Program-made: the position numbers and the translations under genes
Assembly: GCF_030068505.1 (NCBI RefSeq)
Contig: NZ_JAQOSO010000022.1
Coordinates: 1-52,348 of the forward strand
Direction: 5' to 3'
Origin: Roseofilum capinflatum BLCC-M114
GTDB lineage: Bacteria > Cyanobacteriota > Cyanobacteriia > Cyanobacteriales > Desertifilaceae
DNA length: 52,348 nucleotides
Shown: positions 45,514-52,348 of the stretch, in pieces
Layout: every line of letters begins with the position of its first letter
How positions within the stretch are numbered: position 1 is the first letter of the stretch
Notes under the pieces: model-generated
Told to the model about the DNA's origin: nothing
Database searches by the model: none
The model's input: only the letters and a program-made list of their open reading frames with translations

Positions 45514-46965
45514 TTAAATAATGCTTTTCAGGCTTAAAGAGGCTTCGTTGAGTTTTTGTGTGCCGATTCGGGTTTGGGAAATACTGGTGGCGGTTTCTTT
45601 GGCTCCTTGGTTAATGGCATTCATGGCTTCTACGACTTGTTGAATGGCGATCGCCTGTTGTTTAATGTTTAAGGAAATTTGCTGGTTATTCAACACCACA
45701 TCATTAATGGCTTCGGCAACTCCACTAAAGGCTTGGGCCGTTTTTTGGGCAATATCCACCCCGGAGGTGACCGTTTTTGTACCTTCTTCCGTCACCATCA
45801 CGGTTGAATTAATTGAGCCTTGAATATCCATGACTAAGGCATTAATTTTATCGGCTGATTTGCGACTTTGATCGGCTAATTTGCGGATTTCACTGGCGAC
45901 GACGGCAAACCCTTTGCCATGTTCTCCTGCTCGTACTGCTTCGACTGCTGCATTGAGGGCTAACATATTGGTTTGGTTGGCTAAATCACTGACTAAGGCG
46001 GAAATATTACCAATTTGTCCCGTTTGTTCACTGAGCAAAACAATTTGTTGGGCGATCGCGCTCACTTTTTCCCGTAAATCTTCCATCCCTTGTAGTGTAT
46101 TATCCACCGCCTGACTGCCCCCTTGGGCTAATTCCAATGCTTGTTGAGCAGCCGAGACCGATGCTTCAGCTTGTTCGGAAACCTGGCGCGAGGAAGCGCC
46201 TAATTCATCCATGGTGGTCGTGGTTTCATTCACTGAAGAGGCTTGTTGAGTTGCAGTCCGCTCTTGCTGTTCCACCGTAGCCGCAATTTCTGAGGAAGAG
46301 GAGGCAATTTCTTCTGTAGATTGATTAATGATTTTCGCCAATCCTCCAGAAATCCACCAGGCGAAAGATACCGCAACTACAACCAAACATGCCGTTCCTA
46401 AAGAAATTACCCAAATTAACGTATTCAGGGCATTTCTGACATTTTCGGTTTCTGATTCTAGAAAAGCTTCTTCAACTGCCGAAAATTGATTGGCTAACTC
46501 ATCAAAAATTGTTACAAACTCTGTTCCTTCACCGGAGTTGAAGAGAGCGATCGCCTCATTCCTTTTCCCTTGATCGATTAAACGATGTACCTGATCTGAA
46601 AATTGCTTATATTGATTTTTTAGAGCAATCATCTCATTCAAACGATTCTCTTGTTCTGGATCGTCTACCAAGTTTTGTAGATCGATAGAAACTGTATCAA
46701 ACTGCTGCGAATACTCTTGATATTCTTGCAAAAATTGTGGATTTTGAACTCCTAAATAGCCTCGACTGCTACGAATCATGCCCTGGCCATTCAAGCTTAA
46801 ACTATCAATGTCTATAATGATATTTTGTACCCGCTCGACTGTCTGAAACGTGGCAAAAACTTCTTGTGCAGTCACATAAACCCATCCCGACACTACAGCC
46901 GTAAAGGTGATAGGAATTGCATATCCTAATATTAACCGTCCTCTCAACCTCAAATTGGACAACAT
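45514..46965 (-). CDS. Methyl-accepting chemotaxis protein
   Basis: The 483-aa receptor has TM1 near residues 12-30 (LILGYAIPITFTAVVSGWVY) and a helical periplasmic sensor of about 155 residues, rich in Gln and Glu, that looks like a four-helix bundle. TM2 lies near 187-210 (WVISLGTACLVVVAVSFAWW). HAMP is short or degenerate. The cytoplasmic signalling hairpin has its tip at NMLALNAAVEAVRAGEHGKG (about 341-360), followed by FAVVASEIRKLADQSR. It signals to CheA through CheW. It is the third gene of the cheR-cheW-mcp operon, 25 bases after the CheW gene. Confidence 0.93.
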   Translation of the reverse strand: MLSNLRLRGRLILGYAIPITFTAVVSGWVYVTAQEVFATFQTVERVQNIIIDIDSLSLNGQGMIRSSRGYLGVQNPQFLQEYQEYSQQFDTVSIDLQNLVDDPEQENRLNEMIALKNQYKQFSDQVHRLIDQGKRNEAIALFNSGEGTEFVTIFDELANQFSAVEEAFLESETENVRNALNTLIWVISLGTACLVVVAVSFAWWISGGLAKIINQSTEEIASSSSEIAATVEQQERTATQQASSVNETTTTMDELGASSRQVSEQAEASVSAAQQALELAQGGSQAVDNTLQGMEDLREKVSAIAQQIVLLSEQTGQIGNISALVSDLANQTNMLALNAAVEAVRAGEHGKGFAVVASEIRKLADQSRKSADKINALVMDIQGSINSTVMVTEEGTKTVTSGVDIAQKTAQAFSGVAEAINDVVLNNQQISLNIKQQAIAIQQVVEAMNAINQGAKETATSISQTRIGTQKLNEASLSLKSII

Positions 46966-46990
46966 CTATGGTTCCTCCTCAACAATAACA

Positions 46991-48079
46991 CTAATTTTCT
47001 TCATTAACTTTTAAGTCTGATTGATGCAAAATTTTTTTCAAATCGAGAAGGCCTAGCATTTTTTCTTGGTATGCCACGGTTCCCCGTAGATATTCTTCAT
47101 CCACCACATGGACTGCTGTGGGAATGGGTTTAATTTGCGATTTGGAGAGGTAGATCACATCAAAAACTTCATCGACCACTACACCTACCACCAAATCGCC
47201 AGTAGAAATGACTACGGCTCGCAAAGGAACCTGATCGTGCCTCACATTCAAAATAGAGCCAATATTAACTAAGGTAACAATTTCCCCCCTCAAATTAATA
47301 TTGCCTACAATGTGATTAGGACAGCAAGGAATGGGCGTAACTCGTTCAATGGGCGTAAATTCGCGCACCAGTTCTAAATCTATACCAAAATATTCTCCAT
47401 TTAAACCAATTACAGCAATGGGCATTAAGCCTTTTAGATCTTCATGGGCGAGAGTGTCTCTTAAGTTTTTCGCCCTAGAACGAAAAATTTCTCGCTCTTT
47501 TTCACTGGCATGGGGACAAAATAAGGGGCGACCAAGGGCATGGGGTTGATCGTTTTCAGAGGGTTCCTCGTCTTCCGTAATCCCATCTATATCCATCAGC
47601 TCCTCGGTTTCTAGCTGTTGGATCAGAGCCTGAGCCTTCAAAATCATGATAATGTGTTGATTGACTTGTACCAGTCCCCTCAGACAAGAATGCATGGATG
47701 GAGAAAGAACGGATTTCCCTAGAGCTTTTCCCAGGGTACGTTTTAACCGTCTCTGGGAAAACTGAGTCGAGATTTGTGATTCTTCAATCATCTCTACTTC
47801 ATGGACTTCATTGACAATCAGGCCCATTGTCATGTCTTCAGAGCGCAAGACGATGACGCTATCAGTGATTTTGTATTCTTGAGCTGCATATCCGAGTCTA
47901 GATTCGAGATCGATCACGGGAATGATGTTGCCTCTGAGATTGAGAACTCCGGCAAACTCTCGTGCCATTTCCGTAACTGGGGTTAACTCTGGTAAAAAGA
48001 AAATTTCTTCTACACACAGAGCATCTATCCCGTAGCGTGAACCGTTCAGGCTAAAGGTAATAAACGGTTGTCTTTCCAT
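46991..48079 (-). CDS. Double CheW-domain coupling protein
   Basis: CheW links chemoreceptors to the CheA kinase. This 362-aa protein holds two CheW domains. The first, about 1-160, begins RQPFITFSLNGSRYGIDALC and contains GVLNLRGNIIPVIDLESRLG. The second, about 220-355, contains MPIAVIGLNGEYFGIDLELV and GNINLRGEIVTLVNIGSILN. They are joined by an acidic linker (EELMDIDGITEDEEPSENDQ). I choose the ATG at 48079 (MERQPF) over a GTG six bases upstream. It lies between the CheR gene and the receptor gene. Confidence 0.94.
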   Translation of the reverse strand: MERQPFITFSLNGSRYGIDALCVEEIFFLPELTPVTEMAREFAGVLNLRGNIIPVIDLESRLGYAAQEYKITDSVIVLRSEDMTMGLIVNEVHEVEMIEESQISTQFSQRRLKRTLGKALGKSVLSPSMHSCLRGLVQVNQHIIMILKAQALIQQLETEELMDIDGITEDEEPSENDQPHALGRPLFCPHASEKEREIFRSRAKNLRDTLAHEDLKGLMPIAVIGLNGEYFGIDLELVREFTPIERVTPIPCCPNHIVGNINLRGEIVTLVNIGSILNVRHDQVPLRAVVISTGDLVVGVVVDEVFDVIYLSKSQIKPIPTAVHVVDEEYLRGTVAYQEKMLGLLDLKKILHQSDLKVNEEN

Positions 48080-48096
48080 AATCACGATTCTGAATT

Positions 48097-49638
48097 TTAT
48101 TGAAGTTCTTTTAAGCGCTTCTTAAGAAAACTCAATAATTCTTCAGGAGTATATTCTTCTAATTGTACTATTTTAGCATCCTGGGGATGCTTTTGGAGTA
48201 AACCCAGGGCAATAGTCCAAAATTTTCGAGCTTGTATTTTATTCCCTTGGTGGGCATATAGAGAGCCTAAATCTAAATAGGCGGGGATGAATTCGGGTTC
48301 TAGATAAATGATGCGCTTTAGGTATAATTTAGCTTGTTCTAAGTCCCCTTTTTCTTCGGAGATTTGCGCCAACAAGTAATAGGGATCAATGGCAAATGAG
48401 CTAATGGATAAACACTCATTTGCATACTGGATAGCCAGTTCGAGTTGGCCCAGATTAGCATAGGATTTGGCGATGGAGAGTAAAAGAATGAAGTCTTTGG
48501 GGTTTTGCTTTAAGTATTGCAGTGATTTCTCTATGGTGTTGGTATATTGTTTTTGTTTGAAAAGAGTCTCGATTTCTTTGTTTTTATGATTATTTTTGGG
48601 AGGAAAAGTATGGGCAATGGGAGTTTTTGAGGTATGGGATTTTAGAGGGGAAGGATGAGAGGATAGGTGCTGACTTGATTGGGTCGGAGCAAAAGGCAAG
48701 GGAAAGGCTGGGTAACGGGAGGAATGATTAGGGAACGAGGGGTGAGATTGAAGTTGAGAAGAAGGAGTTGGATTGGCCAGAGAACATTTTTTTTGATAAA
48801 TAATCGATGCGGGGAGAACTTTAACTTCAAGACAGTTTAGGTTATGACCATACAGTTCTGTGTGGCTGGTCATTAAATAGGCCTTGCTTTTTAGGGCTTG
48901 ACAGAATTTTTCTAAACAAATATCAATGGCTTTTTTGGTGAAGTAAATAAAGACATTGCGACAAATGATTAGATCAAAGGGGATGGGTCTCCCGTTTTCT
49001 TGTGGAATGGGATCTAGAATTAGATTACTCGATTGAAACTGAACTATTTTTTGTACTTCTGACTTAATTTTCCATAGTTTTTGATGGGGCTGGAAATAGG
49101 AGTCTTTTAATTTGGGATCGACGAGTCGAAACGACCAATCATTGTATAATCCGGTGTTCGCTTTGGCGATCGCCATGGCATTGATATCTGTTCCCAGCAC
49201 CCGCAGATGCCAATTTCTCCAATCGGGAATCAGTTCCATTAACAAAATTGCTAAAGAATATACTTCTTCACCCGTAGAACATCCGGCACTCCAAACCTGC
49301 AAAGTGAGGCGATCGCCTCTGGTAGAAGCCTGATGACGTTGATTATTAATTAATTCTGGAAGTAAGTTGGTACGCAGAATTTCGATTTGTCCTTGATCCC
49401 GAAAAAAATAGCTTTCTCCCGTGGTGAGCAGGTCAATCAAGAGTTTCCACTCTCGATCGCTGCGATCGCTATGAGAAACTAATAATTGATAATAGTCTTC
49501 CACGGAAGACATCCGTAAACACCGAGTCCGATGGATAATCTTCTGGCACAAACTGTCACGATCCTTAGAACGAATCGCTAGTCCAGTCTTATGGTTGATC
49601 AACTGAATCAACTGCTCTAACAGGAACACATTAATCAT
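48097..49638 (-). CDS. CheR-type methyltransferase with C-terminal TPR repeats
   Basis: CheR methylates Glu residues of chemoreceptors using SAM. The 513-aa protein has the CheR N-terminal helices, the GESYFFRD motif near 71-80, the SAM-binding VWSAGCSTGEEVYSLAI near 114 and the FDLIICRNVFIYF segment near 225. A Ser/Pro/His-rich linker covers 285-350 (for example HPSFPNHSSRYPAFPLPFAP). Three or four TPR repeats fill 355-490 (LGQLELAIQYANECL, EKGDLEQAKLYLKRIIYLEP). CheR-TPR fusions are known from type IV pili and other chemosensory clusters. It is the first gene of the operon; no cheA is beside it. Confidence 0.93.
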   Translation of the reverse strand: MINVFLLEQLIQLINHKTGLAIRSKDRDSLCQKIIHRTRCLRMSSVEDYYQLLVSHSDRSDREWKLLIDLLTTGESYFFRDQGQIEILRTNLLPELINNQRHQASTRGDRLTLQVWSAGCSTGEEVYSLAILLMELIPDWRNWHLRVLGTDINAMAIAKANTGLYNDWSFRLVDPKLKDSYFQPHQKLWKIKSEVQKIVQFQSSNLILDPIPQENGRPIPFDLIICRNVFIYFTKKAIDICLEKFCQALKSKAYLMTSHTELYGHNLNCLEVKVLPASIIYQKKCSLANPTPSSQLQSHPSFPNHSSRYPAFPLPFAPTQSSQHLSSHPSPLKSHTSKTPIAHTFPPKNNHKNKEIETLFKQKQYTNTIEKSLQYLKQNPKDFILLLSIAKSYANLGQLELAIQYANECLSISSFAIDPYYLLAQISEEKGDLEQAKLYLKRIIYLEPEFIPAYLDLGSLYAHQGNKIQARKFWTIALGLLQKHPQDAKIVQLEEYTPEELLSFLKKRLKELQ

Positions 49639-49891
49639 CAGATTCAGTTAACCCCCTTTCTCCTCCAATCGTGTCTGTGTCAAAATTACTTTATCCTATT
49701 TTTACCACCAGGGTCTGGGTCAACGAGATTTATGAATCGACATCCAGCCCCATCTTTAGTATCCCTGCTCACATAGCACCCAAATTTTACAGAGTCTATA
49801 TATCTTAATCGTTATCCTACCATTGAGCAACCCTCACCCAACCATTCATGAAGTTTACTTGACAATCGGCAGATCTGAGAATTTCAGACAC

Positions 49892-49897
49892 TATAGT
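49892..49897 (+). promoter_or_regulatory. Weak -10 promoter candidate for the GGDEF gene, in the divergent intergenic region
   Basis: TATAGT at 49892-49897 fits a -10 box, with the predicted start about 75 bases before the ATG at 49980. A TTGACA at 49858-49863 lies too far upstream (28-base spacer). A short dyad TCTGA/TCAGA (49874-49888) lies between them, which would fit an activator- or repressor-controlled promoter. The rest of the 341 gene-free bases (49639-49979) shows nothing else I can support. Confidence 0.3.
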
Positions 49898-49979
49898 ACA
49901 AATATCAGTACCCATCTGCTCCTCAATCCCATAGACGAGAGTGCCTCTCTCCTTTGTTGTTGTTTTGCCGTTTTCTAAC

Positions 49980-52280
49980 ATGACTAATCATGAACTCAGA
50001 AAAGATCCCTCTTTTTCCCATTCCTCTTTCCCCATTTCTACCTCAATATCCCTGGGACAAAAACCCAGTACAATTTACTCTAATCACCAACAACTAGACT
50101 GGATTGAGGGTATCTTTTGGTCAGCTCATCCAGTAACGCTGAGTTTGCACACCATCAGTCCCCAGATTGAAGAGATTACGGATTATCCCCTGGAAACCTT
50201 CTACAAAAATCCTCACTTTTGGTTAGATCTGATTCATCCTGAAGACCGGGAAAGGGTAAAAGAGCAGTTGATTGATTTAGTCTATCATCCGTCTCTTCTC
50301 AAACTCAGCTACCGTATTATAACTGATGGACAAAAAGTGCAATGGGTACAAACTCAAGCTCGGTTATACCATCCCGATCCAGAGAATTCTGGTCACTTGG
50401 CTCCCTCTGAAGGTCTGCTGCAAGGCTTTACGACGACAATTTATCCTCCAGTCCATACACCAGATCCCTTGGGGAGTAGTTTTTCGGGTACTGAAACACT
50501 CTTCTCTGCTGTTTTGGCCCATTTACCTCATGTGGGCGTTCTGATCTTGGATGGGGATGGGCAAGAAATTTTACGCATGGGTCAACTGTGGCAGGGGGAA
50601 GAGTGTGCCGAAGAATTTGACCGACTGATCCAATTGTGCTTGAACAGAGAAACGGCAGTACAAGAATTCAGGATTGGCGATCGCACCTATCGAGGCTATT
50701 TTTCCCCTTGTTTGACCCCTGAATGGATAGCTCTGGGGGCGATCGTTGTTGAAGAGATTACAGCGATCGAGCAACAACAGATTGCCTTTCAGGAGAGTCA
50801 AGACAAATATCAAGCCCTGTTTGACCTCCTCCCAATTGGTTTGGCAATCACCGATTGTCAAGGAAATTTTGTAGAAGTGAATACTGCTGCTGAGGAAATT
50901 TTAGGAGTCAGTAAAGACCAACTGATGCAATGGTCTTGTGATACCTTTGAACAAGTTGCTTTTTTTCCTGAAGCCGATCGTAACTGGCGGAAAAATCAAC
51001 ATTGTGAAGCGGGACTATTAGGGAAAAAGGGAGATGTAACTTGGCTAGAACTGCATGTTTCTCAGATGCCCGTCAAGGGATATGGTTATCTTTTAAGCTA
51101 TAGCAATATTACCACCCAAAAACTTGCCGATTTAGCCTTAACCAAACAGGCAGAACGGGAACGATTAATACGGATTATGACTCAAAAAATCCGCCAAAGC
51201 CTGAATTTAGAGGAAATTCTAGAGACTACCGTGGGCCAAGTTCGGTTAATCTTAAACACAGATCGAGTGATGGTTTATCGCTTTAATCCCGATAGTAGTG
51301 GCCTGGTGATAGCGGAGTCTTGTCGTTTGGGGGTTACGTCCATGCTCGGCTGGCAAATGGCGAATTTACGGGCGTGTGAGCCAGAATGGTTTAGATCCTA
51401 TTGTCAAGGGAAGATGCAAGTGATTGACAATATCTCTGAAGCTGGATTAGAGTTTTCCTACTCTCAATTACTGCAAGCGTTTCAAGTCAAATCTAAGGTT
51501 AGTGTTCCGATTATTTTAACAGCCTTGCCGACTCATACCGATCAGCCTTGTCCCTTTTGTTATCTAGAGGATGAGGAACACAAATCCCATTATCTTTGGG
51601 GACTTTTAATTGCCCATGAATGTGGTTCATCCATGGGGTCTCAAAAACACTGGCAACAGTTGGATATTGATTTGCTGAAACAATTGGCGGCACAAGTGGC
51701 GATCGCCATCGATCAGTCGATTCTCTATCAGCAACTGGAAAAAGCCAATCAGGAACTCTATGGTTTAGCTACCAGTGACGGTTTAACTCAACTGGCCAAT
51801 CGTCGCTATTTCGATCAACTGCTCTACCAAGAATGGCAACGGTTGACCAGGGAACAGCAGCCCCTATCGTTGATTTTGTCTGATATTGACTTCTTTAAGC
51901 ACTATAACGATACCTATGGCCATCAAGCGGGTGATGATTGCCTCAAACAGGTTGCTCTAGCCATTCAGAAGGGGGTTCAGCGTCCTGCGGATTTGGTCGC
52001 TCGCTATGGGGGGGAGGAGTTTGTAGTGATGCTACCCAATACTCCCCAATCAGGAGCTGTTGCGATCGCCAAAAGAATTCAAGATCATGTGCAAGCTCTG
52101 CAAATTCGCCATCAAAACTCAACAGCCAGTTCGGTGGTGACCTTGAGTTTAGGCATCGCCACAGTGGTTCCTGTTCCAGAAATTAATCCTGAATGGTTAC
52201 TCAAAGCAGCCGATGAAGCTCTCTATCAGGCGAAAGCTCAAGGACGAAATCAGTGGGTTTATGCCAGGGATGTCTGTTAG
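49980..52280 (+). CDS. Diguanylate cyclase with PAS and GAF sensor domains
   Basis: This 766-aa soluble protein (ATG at 49980; a GTG at 49941 is possible) should make cyclic di-GMP from two GTP. Order, counted from 49941: PAS near 50-160 (FWLDLIHPEDRERVKEQ), a second PAS near 290-400 (LFDLLPIGLAITDCQGNFVE), GAF near 410-600 and GGDEF near 612-776. The active site RYGGEEFVVMLP is intact, and RPAD five residues before it is an inhibitory I-site. The GAF looks like the phytochrome/cyanobacteriochrome type (DRVMVYRFNPDSSGLV, LWGLLIAHECGSS). At the usual Cys-His chromophore position it reads Ser-Tyr (FSYSQLL, Ser506), so covalent bilin binding is unlikely. It diverges from the chemosensory operon. 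Confidence 0.94.
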   Translation: MTNHELRKDPSFSHSSFPISTSISLGQKPSTIYSNHQQLDWIEGIFWSAHPVTLSLHTISPQIEEITDYPLETFYKNPHFWLDLIHPEDRERVKEQLIDLVYHPSLLKLSYRIITDGQKVQWVQTQARLYHPDPENSGHLAPSEGLLQGFTTTIYPPVHTPDPLGSSFSGTETLFSAVLAHLPHVGVLILDGDGQEILRMGQLWQGEECAEEFDRLIQLCLNRETAVQEFRIGDRTYRGYFSPCLTPEWIALGAIVVEEITAIEQQQIAFQESQDKYQALFDLLPIGLAITDCQGNFVEVNTAAEEILGVSKDQLMQWSCDTFEQVAFFPEADRNWRKNQHCEAGLLGKKGDVTWLELHVSQMPVKGYGYLLSYSNITTQKLADLALTKQAERERLIRIMTQKIRQSLNLEEILETTVGQVRLILNTDRVMVYRFNPDSSGLVIAESCRLGVTSMLGWQMANLRACEPEWFRSYCQGKMQVIDNISEAGLEFSYSQLLQAFQVKSKVSVPIILTALPTHTDQPCPFCYLEDEEHKSHYLWGLLIAHECGSSMGSQKHWQQLDIDLLKQLAAQVAIAIDQSILYQQLEKANQELYGLATSDGLTQLANRRYFDQLLYQEWQRLTREQQPLSLILSDIDFFKHYNDTYGHQAGDDCLKQVALAIQKGVQRPADLVARYGGEEFVVMLPNTPQSGAVAIAKRIQDHVQALQIRHQNSTASSVVTLSLGIATVVPVPEINPEWLLKAADEALYQAKAQGRNQWVYARDVC

Positions 52281-52303
52281 AGCGCTTTGGACTTCATATA
52301 GCG

Positions 52304-52348
52304 CTTTCCGCTTCGCGGACATGAACGCGCTAGGGAATAGGGAATAGG
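52304..52348. repeat. Dispersed hairpin repeat followed by heptamer array at window end
   Basis: 52304-52325 is identical to 29153-29174 and contains the TCCGC-TTC-GCGGA hairpin. Here outer arms AGCGC and GCGCT extend it. It is followed at 52332-52348 by AGGGAATAGGGAATAGG, the same heptamer as at the start of the window, which runs off the end. Confidence 0.8.

Noticed and set aside
49858-49897. Consensus promoter TTGACA...TATAGT before the GGDEF gene
   Set aside because: The spacer is 28 bases, far from 16-18, so the two boxes cannot form one normal sigma-70 promoter. Only the -10 candidate is kept, with low confidence.

Overview
The window is chromosomal DNA from a cyanobacterium, probably filamentous. 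The octamer GCGATCGC (HIP1) recurs throughout. There is a high-light-inducible protein gene, RpoC2 is the split cyanobacterial beta-prime subunit, and the ribosomal protein cluster has the order known from cyanobacteria. Heptameric tandem repeats (AGGGAAT/ATTCCCT) and short palindromic repeats sit between and sometimes inside genes. I cannot fix the genus from sequence alone.

Layout: 1-4438 holds a repeat array, a 60-aa membrane protein, a nucleotidyltransferase/phosphomannomutase-like fusion and argG. 4439-8254 is an accessory-looking block: an MscS channel with an abutting partner gene, a 3' fragment of an AAA+ ATPase gene, a broken DUF3226 (Toprim-like) gene and an intact OLD-like ATPase. 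8308-11312 holds a MORN-repeat protein, a DUF3370 protein and a DUF29 protein. 11331-28710, read leftward, is the S10-spc-alpha-L13 supercluster: rplC-rplD-rplW-rplB-rpsS-rplV-rpsC-rplP-rpmC-rpsQ-rplN-rplX-rplE-rpsH-rplF-rplR-rpsE-rplO-secY-adk-infA-rpmJ-rpsM-rpsK-rpoA-rplQ-truA-rplM-rpsI-rpmE-prfA. A good promoter with a roughly 290-nt structured leader precedes rplC.

29289-33530 carries a DUF924 protein, a lipoprotein, a MidA-type methyltransferase and hisD. 33777-42946 (rightward) carries rpsT, tatD, rpoB and rpoC2, without rpoC1 between the last two, and ends in a strong terminator. 43073-45375 has a Hlip gene, alanine dehydrogenase, an ACP phosphodiesterase-like gene and a small unknown gene. 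45514-49638 is a leftward CheR-TPR / double-CheW / MCP chemosensory operon, divergent from a PAS-GAF-GGDEF diguanylate cyclase that closes the window.

Most of the window is housekeeping: translation, transcription and protein export genes are read together, so ribosome, RNA polymerase alpha and SecY synthesis are likely co-regulated. I see no wholly new large system. The points most worth a second look are a palindromic repeat translated in frame inside rpoB and also flanking that gene, a 13-residue insertion in ribosomal protein L17, the long rplC leader, the decayed ATPase/Toprim pair beside an AAA+ gene fragment, and the MscS partner protein. Family assignments come from reading the protein sequences; no database search was possible.
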